A DNA stretch of 64,000 bases from Halarcobacter sp. (GCF_963675975.1 NZ_OY780939.1:310001-374000); one strand, 5' to 3'; shown: positions 26,652 through 35,912, counted from the first letter of the stretch. Program-made: numbers and translations. The notes: generated from the letters alone by a model not told the origin.

Positions 26652-28361
26652 TTAATAACTTTCCATATATTTTTCAGATAAATTTATAAAATTACTTATC
26701 TCTTGTTTTTCTAGTTGACATTTTTCTTTTATTGTTTTAGTTAATGCTTTTAATAAAAATATATTATTTGATTCTGCTTTTTGTTCTTTAGCTGGCCACT
26801 CTAAATAGTTGTTTAATCTTTTTTCTTTTGTTGCATATATACTTTGTTCTTGTAAATTATCTAATAATGATTTATAAAATTTTGTGTTTTTAAATCTATT
26901 TGCTATTTTAGGAAATTGAATATATTCTGGTAATTTATACTTTTTGAAAGTTAAGTTTTCACTATCTTCACAATATTTACCTAAACTATTCCAAAATGAT
27001 GAGGCATTATATCCTTGTGAAAAAAGTGTTAATAACTCTTTTTTAGATTTTGGAAGTGTTCTACTTTTTATTCTTTTATTTTCTAAACTATACTCAATCC
27101 ATCTTGATGAGCCTTCTGAAAACCAATCGTTTCTTAACCTTGTTTTCGTATTTTGATAAATATGTGTCATCTCATGAAAAGGGATTAAATTATCATTTTT
27201 AAACTCTTTATTAACTGTCATAGAGATAACAGAACCCCTATGCAAATTATATTTTTTGGTTATTGAAAATCTTGAAAGTATACTTTTATTTGAAGTGTAT
27301 GCTTTTGATTTTACATCTCTTATTTTTATATCTATATATTTTGAGCCTCTTAAAACAAATGGACTATTTGAATAGTTTAGTGGATCTTTTAATAAAAAAT
27401 AGTTTTCTAAAATATTTTTTGAAAAAACCAATTGATACATTAGACTCTCAATTTTATCAGGTACTAAATTTTTGTTTTTGTCTTCAATATTTTCTATAGC
27501 ATCTTTTCTGGATAAAGAGTAAAATATTCTAAAATCATCGTACATATAAGAGTATTCATAATCCTTTGAGTTTAAATCTTTATAAGATTTCCCACCATTT
27601 TGAATAAAATCTTCTACAATATTACTAGCAGGGTTTGTAATAGTTTCTTCATTTTCAAAAGCTTTTTCTAAATTAAAATTTTGCTCTATTATTTTTGCAT
27701 TTCTTTTTATCATTGAAACTTGCTCTTTATTAAAACCAATATTTCTTTGTCCACCACTACCTTTACAATTGCTTGAGCTAGCCATAATATTTGTATCACT
27801 GTTATATTTGGCATTTTCTTCACAAACATGCCCTAATCCAAAACAATGTCCCATCTCATGCTCTTCTGGACTTTGTTTTGTATGATTTAATCTTTTCCAG
27901 TCTAATAAAATAAAAGGGTGAGAAGCTTTATTAAAAGCTCCCCTTGAAGTGGTATATTTATCATAACCATATTTAGGAGAGTAACTATCTATTATATAAA
28001 TATTTATAGCTTTTTTATCTCTTACATTTGAATCTTTGCATGTAAAATATTCATTATAAACTCTTTTTTTATCATACTTCTCTTTTGTATCTCCCAAACG
28101 GATAAACTCACATTTGGAATCTTTTATATCATCGTAAAATGCTGCAGATTTAAATCTAAAATTTATTAGTTTTTCTCTATTTTCACTAACAAAATATTTA
28201 TTTAAAATCTCTACTTCTTTTTTTAATTGATTTAATGTTGCTTTTTCATGAGCCTTCTCATTTTTTGTTAAAACTACAAAATGTATATCAAAAGATGGAA
28301 GTTCATTTGCAAATATTTTTGAAAATAAAAAGATACAAAGAAGAAGTGATTTTTTTACCAT
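26652..28361 (-). CDS. Exported protein with two zinc-metalloprotease motifs
   Basis: This 569-residue precursor has a signal peptide (residues 1-19, FSKIFA-N). The N-terminal half carries a metzincin site HEMGHCFGLGH (168-178), followed by a plausible Met-turn (NIMASS). The C-terminal half carries a second, gluzincin-like site HEMTH (396-400) with a downstream Glu in WFSEGSSRW (E416). The two sites belong to different protease classes, so this looks like a fusion of two exported peptidases. It lies 9 bp before the CapA-like gene and 4 bp after the MurF-like ligase gene. Processing of a peptide polymer or surface protein is possible but inferred. Confidence 0.7.
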   Translation of the reverse strand: MVKKSLLLCIFLFSKIFANELPSFDIHFVVLTKNEKAHEKATLNQLKKEVEILNKYFVSENREKLINFRFKSAAFYDDIKDSKCEFIRLGDTKEKYDKKRVYNEYFTCKDSNVRDKKAINIYIIDSYSPKYGYDKYTTSRGAFNKASHPFILLDWKRLNHTKQSPEEHEMGHCFGLGHVCEENAKYNSDTNIMASSSNCKGSGGQRNIGFNKEQVSMIKRNAKIIEQNFNLEKAFENEETITNPASNIVEDFIQNGGKSYKDLNSKDYEYSYMYDDFRIFYSLSRKDAIENIEDKNKNLVPDKIESLMYQLVFSKNILENYFLLKDPLNYSNSPFVLRGSKYIDIKIRDVKSKAYTSNKSILSRFSITKKYNLHRGSVISMTVNKEFKNDNLIPFHEMTHIYQNTKTRLRNDWFSEGSSRWIEYSLENKRIKSRTLPKSKKELLTLFSQGYNASSFWNSLGKYCEDSENLTFKKYKLPEYIQFPKIANRFKNTKFYKSLLDNLQEQSIYATKEKRLNNYLEWPAKEQKAESNNIFLLKALTKTIKEKCQLEKQEISNFINLSEKYMESY

Positions 28362-28365
28362 TAGA

Positions 28366-29823
28366 TTACTTTATTTGCTTTTTAGAACCAAGTTTAAAAA
28401 TCTTTGAGCTTATAGTTGCAAGTTTTAAATATCCATTTCCCATTATAAAAAGTAAGTCATCTTCTTGCAAATTCTCTCTTACACTATCAAAAATTTTATC
28501 TTTGTCATTTGTATCCATAATAACTTTTTTCTTCATCTCATCATTTAAATTTTCATGAAGATAGTTTAAGTATGGACCAGTTGTATATAATAAATCAATG
28601 GGTGCTTCATTTATATATGAAGCTAAAGCTGTATGTTGTTCTTTTGTAAAAGTATTATCTTCTTCAGTAGAAGAACCTCCAATTACAGCTACAACTCTTC
28701 TATCACCTTTTATATTTTTCAAATCTAAAAGTGCAGATTTCATACCTTCAATTGCACCCCTTAAAGATTGGTCATAATATAAAATCTTTTTCTTATCAAA
28801 ATCCACTTCAAATAATCTTCCCATTGTTTCATAACAAATTAGATTTTTATAATTTTCACTAACTTTATTTATATTTTGAGATAATAAATCAGCCACAAGT
28901 AAAGCTGCAATACTTTGTAAAGGGGCATGATTTTGAAACATAGGAACAGTATAATTTACGATATTGCCTCTAATATTTCCTTTTATACTCCAAGTAAAAT
29001 CTTTATGATTAAAATTACTTTCCAGTAAGAATGCATCGGCACTATTTTCTTTACTAAAAGTGAATATTTTAACATCAGGTCTTAATTGCAAGATTTTTTC
29101 TCTTAATATCTCATATGTATCCATATCTTTATTTAAAATACAAAAACCATTTTGAACCATACCAACTACAGCTGAAGCTTTTGCTTTTATGAAATTATCT
29201 AATGTTTTGTGTACTCTCATATGATTTGGAGTAACATTGGTAAATACTACAATATTTGGTTTTACTATTTCACTTCTTTCTACACCAACTTCATATCTAG
29301 CTGCACCTGAAACTTCTAATATCTCTACTTTATCATCTTCTCTCATACTTAAAAGAGAGTATAAAATTGGTAATTTTACATTTGCACTATTTATTATGGC
29401 ATGAGTATTGATTAGGGGAGAGAGGATATGGTGTAGCTGAGTTTTAAATCCAGTTTTCCCTACACTTCCTGCAACTAAAACTCTTATAGGATTTAGTTCA
29501 TCTCTAATTGCACAAGCAACTTTTTCCATTGCTTTATTTACATCATCAACAACTAACATAGGTTTATTAAAAAATTGAGCATACTCTTTTTTATCAATCA
29601 CAATAGCAGAGGCTTTTTTCCTAAATATCTTTAATAACTCATATTCAATATCTGTTGAATCTTTTCGCCATTTATCAAGGGCAATTGCAAAACTTAAATT
29701 ACCTTCTTTTAAAACCCCATGTGTTCCAATTCCAGTAAAGTTAATATTTTCTTTACAATTAATCCAATAACCCTTTGTTATCTCTTTTAATTTTTGTGCA
29801 TCTAGATATATTTTTTCACTCAT
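28366..29823 (-). CDS. MurF-like amide ligase (stand-alone copy)
   Basis: The 485 residues have Mur-ligase layout: an N-terminal MurF-like domain (1-110), a central ATPase with P-loop GSVGKTG (119-125), the segment EVSGAARYEVG and NVTPNHMRVH. The C-terminal domain has YDQSLRGAIEGMKSAL in the place of MurF's DAYNANP-SM motif. The Mur ligase family forms ATP-dependent amide bonds via acyl phosphates (MurC-F, folylpolyglutamate synthase, PgsB, cyanophycin synthetase). It is clearly paralogous along its whole length to residues 335-816 of the preceding gene product. The substrates are unknown; this is not the cell's ordinary MurF by context. Confidence 0.82.
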   Translation of the reverse strand: MSEKIYLDAQKLKEITKGYWINCKENINFTGIGTHGVLKEGNLSFAIALDKWRKDSTDIEYELLKIFRKKASAIVIDKKEYAQFFNKPMLVVDDVNKAMEKVACAIRDELNPIRVLVAGSVGKTGFKTQLHHILSPLINTHAIINSANVKLPILYSLLSMREDDKVEILEVSGAARYEVGVERSEIVKPNIVVFTNVTPNHMRVHKTLDNFIKAKASAVVGMVQNGFCILNKDMDTYEILREKILQLRPDVKIFTFSKENSADAFLLESNFNHKDFTWSIKGNIRGNIVNYTVPMFQNHAPLQSIAALLVADLLSQNINKVSENYKNLICYETMGRLFEVDFDKKKILYYDQSLRGAIEGMKSALLDLKNIKGDRRVVAVIGGSSTEEDNTFTKEQHTALASYINEAPIDLLYTTGPYLNYLHENLNDEMKKKVIMDTNDKDKIFDSVRENLQEDDLLFIMGNGYLKLATISSKIFKLGSKKQIK

Positions 29824-29825
29824 AT

Positions 29826-32276
29826 TTATCCAATTTGTTCTTTTTTACCTAAAGATAAAATATATTGACCAACATTACCTAATCTTAAATATGCACTTCC
29901 CATTACAAAAACACAATCATCATTTTCTATATTTTTTGTAAGATCTTCAACTAACAGTTCTCTGTTGTCACTATGTAATTTTAATTTTGCTTTTAAATCC
30001 TCATTCAAATTATCATGTAAATAGTTTAAATAAGGCCCTGTAGTATAAAGTATATCAATATCACTTTCATTTAAAAGTTTAGCAAGTTTTTCATGTTGTA
30101 ATTTTGTAAACTCTCCATCCTCTTCAATAGATGAACCACCTAAAAGTGCTATTTTTTTACCCTTGATTTTAAAATTTTTTAAATCATTTAAAGCTGATTC
30201 CATACCCTGTATTGAACCCCTTAAAGATTGGTCATAAAAAACAAAACTCTTTTTATCATCTGTAATTCTAAAAACTCTTCCCATAGTTTGAAAAGTACTA
30301 ATGTTTTTATAATTTAAAGCAGCTTCTTTTGTATCGTAACCTAAGCTATCAACAACTAATAAAACTCCTAAACTTTGTATTGGTGCATGATTTTGGAATA
30401 ATGGCAAGTTATATTCAATCTCTTTTTTGTTTATCATAGCTTTTATATTCCAAGAAAAATCATCTGAGTTAAACTCTTTTGAAATAATATAAGCATCATT
30501 TTCTTTTGAAGTTCCAAAAGTTATAATCTTTGCATCATCTCTAATCTCTTTTATTACAGTTTTTAATTCTTTTGCATATATAGCATCATTGTTTACAACA
30601 CAAATACCATTTTCTCTTAGTCCTTCAACAGCTGAAGCTTTATTTCTAATCAGATTTTCTACACTTTTGTGAATATCCATATGAACTAAATTTATATCAG
30701 TAAAAACACAGATATTTGGAGAGATAATTTTACTTCTACTTGCACCCCAACTATATTTTGCAGCACCTGAAACCTCTACAATCTCAACTTTATCATCACT
30801 TTTTAAACTAGCTAAAGAGTACAAAATTGGAAGTTTTATATTTCCACTATTTAAAATTGCATGGGTACTAACAATATCTTTTAGACAATTATGAAGTTGT
30901 ATTTTAAAACCTGTTTTTCCAACTGTCCCACCTACAAATACTGTTTGAGGGTCAACCTTTTCTCTAACTTCAATTGCAACTTTTCTTAACATTGAAGTTA
31001 CATCATCTACAACTAAAACAGGAATTTTTAAACCTTTTGCATACTCTTCTTTATCAACAACAATTGTATTTACACCTTTTTTTACGCAAGAGTTTATTCT
31101 TTCCATAATAACTTCATAGGAAAGATTTTCTTTTCTCCAATCTGCTAAAGAAACAAAAAAACTAATAAAATCTTTTCCCGCATCACTGTGAGTTCCAACT
31201 CTTGAATATAAGATATTTGGATTAAAATTTATCCATTTCCCACCTGTAATTTTTGTCAAGTTTTCAGGAGTTAAATATATAGAGTCATCAACATTTAAAG
31301 GTTTTTCAAAAGCAAATTTATCAATTGTAGAGATAAATTTTGAAGCCATCTGTTTAAACTTTGAAATCTCTTCAGCTGAAGCTTCTTCTATAGAGTAGTT
31401 ATATAGTTTTTCATTTGGATTTTTTAATAGTTTTTTAGTACATTCAATCCCTTTTTTTATCTCATAAGCATACTCTTTGTAAGAATAAGTACCATCAAAA
31501 TTTGGGTTTTCAATCATTGTTGGTAATAAACCTTTGTACAATAAAAGATGATTTGTTAAAGTTAAAAATGTTCTACAGTTTCCATCAGGAAATGGATGTA
31601 ATAACTCTATTTCTTGAATAAACTTAGCTATCTCACTTATGATATTGTCTTCACCCTCTAATTTATGTAGTTTTTCATTAAATCTATTTACTATTCCTTC
31701 CATTTTTTTGGCAAATTGAAGTTGAACATAAGATTTTGCTTCATAAAACTCGACGAAACTTCCTTTTTGGTCTAAGATATTTTTAGTTTTTTCATCTAAT
31801 TCTGGGAACCAAGGATTAAATTGTAATTTACCTCTTTTCATCAATCGTTTATATACATCAAAAACATCTAAATCTTTTGCTGGTTTTTCAAACCCACTAT
31901 TATGAAAAAGTTTTACATTATCATCTTTTCTTAATTCAAATAACTCTTTAAAAAATTCTAGAGTTGTTCTTGCAGCAAAAAATTTAAACCCTGTCTCTTC
32001 ACATCTTAAATCTCCTGGTGAAGCTTCTCTTAGAGTTGAATGAACATTAAACATGCAAATATGATGAAGATTTCTTAAATAATGGCAACTAACACCTTTT
32101 GATAAATCAAAATTCTCTAGCATATGGGTATATGCATTAATCATCCCTTGTGTTGAACCACTCTCTTGATTTTCATAACCTGTCCAACCACGATATTTTT
32201 TATGAAACCTTCCATCAATAAAAAGTCTCCATAATTGTTTTTTATCAATTTGCTTTAAAGCAGTTATCCCATCCAT
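29826..32276 (-). CDS. Fic domain fused to MurF-like amide ligase
   Basis: This 816-residue two-part protein has a Fic/DOC-type helical domain at about 30-300. Its core is HPFPDGNCRT (227-235), close to HPFx(D/E)GN(G/K)R but with Cys in the usual Gly/Lys position. The catalytic His, Asp, Asn and Arg remain. Residues 335-816 form a MurF-like ligase with P-loop GGTVGKTG (449-456), EVSGAAKYSWG and YDQSLRGSIQGMESAL. Fic enzymes usually transfer AMP or other phospho-groups to hydroxyls. Fusion to a Mur-type ligase is not an arrangement I know. Only 2 bp separate it from the second ligase gene. Confidence 0.82.
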   Translation of the reverse strand: MDGITALKQIDKKQLWRLFIDGRFHKKYRGWTGYENQESGSTQGMINAYTHMLENFDLSKGVSCHYLRNLHHICMFNVHSTLREASPGDLRCEETGFKFFAARTTLEFFKELFELRKDDNVKLFHNSGFEKPAKDLDVFDVYKRLMKRGKLQFNPWFPELDEKTKNILDQKGSFVEFYEAKSYVQLQFAKKMEGIVNRFNEKLHKLEGEDNIISEIAKFIQEIELLHPFPDGNCRTFLTLTNHLLLYKGLLPTMIENPNFDGTYSYKEYAYEIKKGIECTKKLLKNPNEKLYNYSIEEASAEEISKFKQMASKFISTIDKFAFEKPLNVDDSIYLTPENLTKITGGKWINFNPNILYSRVGTHSDAGKDFISFFVSLADWRKENLSYEVIMERINSCVKKGVNTIVVDKEEYAKGLKIPVLVVDDVTSMLRKVAIEVREKVDPQTVFVGGTVGKTGFKIQLHNCLKDIVSTHAILNSGNIKLPILYSLASLKSDDKVEIVEVSGAAKYSWGASRSKIISPNICVFTDINLVHMDIHKSVENLIRNKASAVEGLRENGICVVNNDAIYAKELKTVIKEIRDDAKIITFGTSKENDAYIISKEFNSDDFSWNIKAMINKKEIEYNLPLFQNHAPIQSLGVLLVVDSLGYDTKEAALNYKNISTFQTMGRVFRITDDKKSFVFYDQSLRGSIQGMESALNDLKNFKIKGKKIALLGGSSIEEDGEFTKLQHEKLAKLLNESDIDILYTTGPYLNYLHDNLNEDLKAKLKLHSDNRELLVEDLTKNIENDDCVFVMGSAYLRLGNVGQYILSLGKKEQIG

Positions 32277-32300
32277 TCAATTACCCTTCATTCTCATAAA

Positions 32301-34112
32301 CTATTTTAATACTTTTAATAATCTTGCAAAAAAGCAAGCTGCGTGTTGTACAGAATCTACTCTTACCCATTGTCTAGTTAATTTGAACCTAAAACTATGT
32401 AATGCTTTTTTAGGATTTACATGACAATAATTTGATTTTTCATCATGAAAAGTTTTCATCAAACCTTCAGCACTTAATAACATATGCTCCATAATCCAAG
32501 ATGCTTTTTCTTCATCTTTTAAATATTTAGCTAAATAATAAGCACTAACAACACCTTCGCATCTTGAGGCATCATGGTAAACATGATCTCCAAATTGGTA
32601 AAAAAACCCACCTATATAATCTTTATTTGTTTTTAAAGTATTATATTCTGTGTACATATGATTAAACATCTGTTTTGTATCATTAAATACAAAATCGATA
32701 TAGCTTTGTTTTTTTAAAGCATCAACTTTTACCCACTCTTCAATAGCTTGCATAAGCCATGCATCAGCTGGTAAAGGTTCAAACAGATAATCATATTTTG
32801 TAGGCCTAATATCAACTAAAAAATCTAAAGCTTTTTCACTTTTTTCTTTTATCTCTTCTTTAAACTTTTCATCAATATTTTTCATATGTCGATAGTATAA
32901 AGCGAGACCTAAAAGAGCTTCACCTGGATAATAAAAAGAGAATAACTCTTTTTTTGTTTCATCATCAGGATTAATTATAGGTTTGCCATCATTATATTTT
33001 GGATGGATATAATAACCTATCATTTCACCCTCATCATCTATTCTACTAAGTATATGTCTTACTAAGCCTTCCATATATTTGTTATATTTATCACTTTTTG
33101 AATTAAGATAATAATGCATTAAAGATACAAGTCCTATTCCAGCACCACCTAGTTTTGATTTTTTGTTAAAAAAAGGAAAACAAGAATACTGCCCATCTAT
33201 CTTTTCTTCTTTAAAAGTTGAGATAAAAAAATCAATTGATTCTCTTGCTTTTGTAAGATATTTTTCTTCACCTGTTAATTCATAAGCTCTAAGTAGTGTT
33301 ATAGTTCCACCACTATGTCTTAAAATATTATTGTATAAAGGGTTTAGCATATTTGGATGCATATCATCAACTATTGTATTTTTATATGGATCATAAAAGT
33401 ATAAAAAACTCCCATCATCATTCATATTTTTTACTAACCAATTAACACTTTTAATAGTTTTATCATAAACTATTTCTTTAGAAAATTCAGCTGGCAGAGG
33501 ATATCCTCTTTGTAGTTTTAATACTTGATCTTCATAACTTACATAAGCATTTGATTCTACAAAAGTATACTCAATATCTTCTCTTCTCATTAGATGAACA
33601 CGTTCACTTATTTTATTTGTTCTTTTTGCAACTTCACATTGTTTTGAAAGAAAATTTAATAATTGATTTACACTCATAATCGATTTTGTGTAGGCATCCG
33701 TTGGCATAAAATAGTGCAAAATATTTTTATATTTCCATTTTAAGCCATTTATTCCTGGCTCAAACCTATTTGGAGAACTCATTTTCATTGTTGTTAAATT
33801 TCTTATGTTGCATGGATATTCTTTAGTTACTATTTCAAATAGTATGCGGCACTTAGATTTATCCAAAAGATTAAACTTTGTAAAGTTTTGATTTGTTCTT
33901 AGTTTAAAAATAACCCTATTGATACTCTCTTCAAGGGTATTTTTTCGTGAGCCCCACCTAATTGGTCTTTGTCCTTCTTGAAAAAGAGTTATATATATTT
34001 GAGAGATTTTAGGGTCAAAATCTATTTTATTTTTGTTAGTTGCGACAAAAGGCTTATTATATGATAAAGCCCCTCTAATATCTTCAAAAAGAGTTTCTAC
34101 AGTCTTTATCAT
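32301..34112 (-). CDS. Alpha/alpha-toroid protein with N-terminal LFQ-WGSR domain
   Basis: The protein has 603 residues and no signal peptide. Residues 25-140 carry the segment IYITLFQEG...IRWGSR...NFTKFNL...CRILFEIV, shared with the C-terminus of the CapA-like protein. From about 200 onward repeated helix pairs (TIKSVNWLVKNMNDDGSF, GGTITLLRAYELTGEEKYL, GEALLGLALYYRHM, DAWLMQAIEEW) resemble an alpha/alpha toroid as in six-hairpin glycosidases, epimerases and YyaL. Conserved HDASRCEGVVSAYYL and WVRVDSVQHAACFFARLL near the end may line the active cavity. The activity is not recognisable. It is the second gene of the operon, 13 bp after the lipoprotein gene. Confidence 0.6.
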   Translation of the reverse strand: MIKTVETLFEDIRGALSYNKPFVATNKNKIDFDPKISQIYITLFQEGQRPIRWGSRKNTLEESINRVIFKLRTNQNFTKFNLLDKSKCRILFEIVTKEYPCNIRNLTTMKMSSPNRFEPGINGLKWKYKNILHYFMPTDAYTKSIMSVNQLLNFLSKQCEVAKRTNKISERVHLMRREDIEYTFVESNAYVSYEDQVLKLQRGYPLPAEFSKEIVYDKTIKSVNWLVKNMNDDGSFLYFYDPYKNTIVDDMHPNMLNPLYNNILRHSGGTITLLRAYELTGEEKYLTKARESIDFFISTFKEEKIDGQYSCFPFFNKKSKLGGAGIGLVSLMHYYLNSKSDKYNKYMEGLVRHILSRIDDEGEMIGYYIHPKYNDGKPIINPDDETKKELFSFYYPGEALLGLALYYRHMKNIDEKFKEEIKEKSEKALDFLVDIRPTKYDYLFEPLPADAWLMQAIEEWVKVDALKKQSYIDFVFNDTKQMFNHMYTEYNTLKTNKDYIGGFFYQFGDHVYHDASRCEGVVSAYYLAKYLKDEEKASWIMEHMLLSAEGLMKTFHDEKSNYCHVNPKKALHSFRFKLTRQWVRVDSVQHAACFFARLLKVLK

Positions 34113-34125
34113 ATAGCACCTTTTT

Positions 34126-35430
34126 CTATCTTGTTTCTATTCTAAATTCAACTCTTCTTGATAATTCAAAATTTTCACTTCCATCTTTGTTATAAATAAC
34201 TTCTGAAGATGATTTACCTTCAGGAACAAAAGTACTTTGAATAAAATCTTTATTATCTAAAACTATTGAATTGTTTATTCCTTCCAAATATTCTAAAATA
34301 GCATCAGCTCTTTTTTGAGATAAAATTTTATTTTTTTCAAATTTTTCCTCAGGAGTTGGAGCAGTTCTATATCTTGATGAAGTATGACCTTCCACATAGA
34401 TGTTAATAATTTCATTACTGTAATTTTTTAACATATTTACATATTTAGGGAAAAACTGGTTTAGTATCTCTTTATATCTATCATTTATTTTACTACTTCC
34501 TCTTGTAAACATCATAGCTGGGTCTTTAAATCTGAAAGTTAAAGTATCTTCATCTAGCTCAGCATTCCATATTGCAAAATCATCTTTAAACTCATCATTT
34601 AAAACATCATATAATTCATTTATCACATAAATTTTTAATTCATCTTCTACTTTTCCTCTTTGAGAAGCAGAGTTTATAGCCATAGCCATTACATTATATG
34701 TACCATTTTCAACTTTTGTTTCAACTTGTGCACACCATCTATTATCTTTAATTTGTGCTTCTGTTACTGTTTTTCCACCATCAAATGTTATTTGTACTTG
34801 TTTTACATCTGAATCAATTATATTTCCACATATTTTTGGTGTATTGTCATTAATTACATCATTATCATCTATTGTAATTAGATTATAGAACTGCTCTTTA
34901 GGTTCAACTTCTACCTCTTCTTTATTTGAACAAATAGCTTCAATATCATCTGCTCTTAAAAGTTTAGAGATATATACATCATTTGTCTTTGAAGCATAGT
35001 GTAGTGCTGACATCTCATATTTGTCTAAAGTATCTCTATTTGCTCCATTACAAATTAAAAGTTTTGAAATATTTGTGTAACCATTTCTTGCAGAGTCTAT
35101 TAAAGGGGTATCTCCATACTTATCTTTTGTATTAACTTCAGCACCTTTTTCAACTAATAATTTTGCTATTTCAAAATGATTGAATCTTGCTGCAAGGTGC
35201 AAAGGTGTATAACCAAATCTATCTTTTTTATTTAAGTCTATACCTTTATTTATGAAAGTTTTAACTAATTCTAAATCATTAATTCTTACGGCATCATGTA
35301 TTGTTGTACCAACTATATTCTCTTTTGTATCACTTAAATCTGTTAAACTTAATTGTGTCTCTTTTTTTACACAGCCTGTGAATATAAAAATTGTAACTAT
35401 AAAAAATAAATATATTGATTTTTTCAACAT
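34126..35430 (-). CDS. Ankyrin-repeat / OmpA-domain lipoprotein, second paralogue
   Basis: This 434-residue lipoprotein has lipobox FTGC (Cys about 20). Ankyrin repeats lie at about 45-165 (DRFGYTPLHLAARFNH, DKYGDTPLIDSARNG), a beta domain at about 190-260, and an OmpA-like domain at about 300-434 with YVEGHTSSRYR and SRRVEFRIE. The order of domains and many motifs match the 959-2299 protein. It is the first gene of the eight-gene operon, with AAGAGGT eight bases before the ATG. Anchoring of the operon's product or machinery to peptidoglycan is a reasonable inference. Confidence 0.85.
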   Translation of the reverse strand: MLKKSIYLFFIVTIFIFTGCVKKETQLSLTDLSDTKENIVGTTIHDAVRINDLELVKTFINKGIDLNKKDRFGYTPLHLAARFNHFEIAKLLVEKGAEVNTKDKYGDTPLIDSARNGYTNISKLLICNGANRDTLDKYEMSALHYASKTNDVYISKLLRADDIEAICSNKEEVEVEPKEQFYNLITIDDNDVINDNTPKICGNIIDSDVKQVQITFDGGKTVTEAQIKDNRWCAQVETKVENGTYNVMAMAINSASQRGKVEDELKIYVINELYDVLNDEFKDDFAIWNAELDEDTLTFRFKDPAMMFTRGSSKINDRYKEILNQFFPKYVNMLKNYSNEIINIYVEGHTSSRYRTAPTPEEKFEKNKILSQKRADAILEYLEGINNSIVLDNKDFIQSTFVPEGKSSSEVIYNKDGSENFELSRRVEFRIETR

Positions 35431-35580
35431 TAATATGTACCTCTTTTGGATAAAAAATAAAATTATTATACTTATAAGTAGTTAATAAACAGTTAATATC
35501 AACTCAAATAAGGGAATATTTGAGCATTATTTACTTTTTATATTCAAACAAAATCAGTAACTTATTATTACTTTTTTGAT

Positions 35581-35602
35581 AAATTAATAAAATTAATATA
35601 AA
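35581..35602. promoter_or_regulatory. AAATTAA direct repeat, near copy of the box at 7713-7729
   Basis: AAATTAA occurs at 35581-35587 and 35590-35596, followed by TATAAAA and then the SD of the small ORF. A T-rich run precedes it. With the flanks, about 38 of its bases align by eye with 7699-7736. It lies in the 182-bp divergent gap between the eight-gene operon and the small plus-strand ORF. Confidence 0.3.
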
Positions 35603-35612
35603 AGGACTAAAA

Positions 35613-35912
35613 ATAAAAAAATCGATAAAAATTGTATTACTTATACTTTTAAGTTTGATTACACTAACAGTTTTAGGTTCAAATTACTTGCACTATAAAA
35701 TGAAAGATGAAGTGATACCATATTATATAATTGCCCATGAAATCAATACTTTAAAAGATACATATACTCTATGTACTGGACTTTTATATACTAACCCATC
35801 AATAAAAAACACTAACACTTGTAATTTTATATATAAAAAAATCGAAACTAAAACTTTAGAAATTAAAAATAATTGTCCACATATATATTTTTATACAAAA
35901 TATATAAAATAA
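35613..35912 (+). CDS. Small membrane-anchored protein with apparent ATA start
   Basis: The frame encodes about 99 residues: a Lys-rich start, a hydrophobic helix (IKIVLLILLSLITLTVLG) and a soluble part with three to four Cys (TLCTG, NTCNF, NNCPH). The strong Shine-Dalgarno AAGGA at 35602-35606 is spaced for a start at 35613, but the codon there is ATA followed by AAA AAA TCG. Automated calling would start at an internal TTG (35655) inside the helix and lose the signal/anchor. Either ATA is used, or an ATG has mutated and the gene is dying. No homologue is recognised. Confidence 0.45.
   Translation: MKKSIKIVLLILLSLITLTVLGSNYLHYKMKDEVIPYYIIAHEINTLKDTYTLCTGLLYTNPSIKNTNTCNFIYKKIETKTLEIKNNCPHIYFYTKYIK

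Noticed and set aside
32301-32700. AMMECR1 domain in the toroid and CapA-like proteins
   Set aside because: Only the TLF-x-G-x-R spacing and the downstream helix pattern are reminiscent. The RGCIG core is absent, so it was not called.
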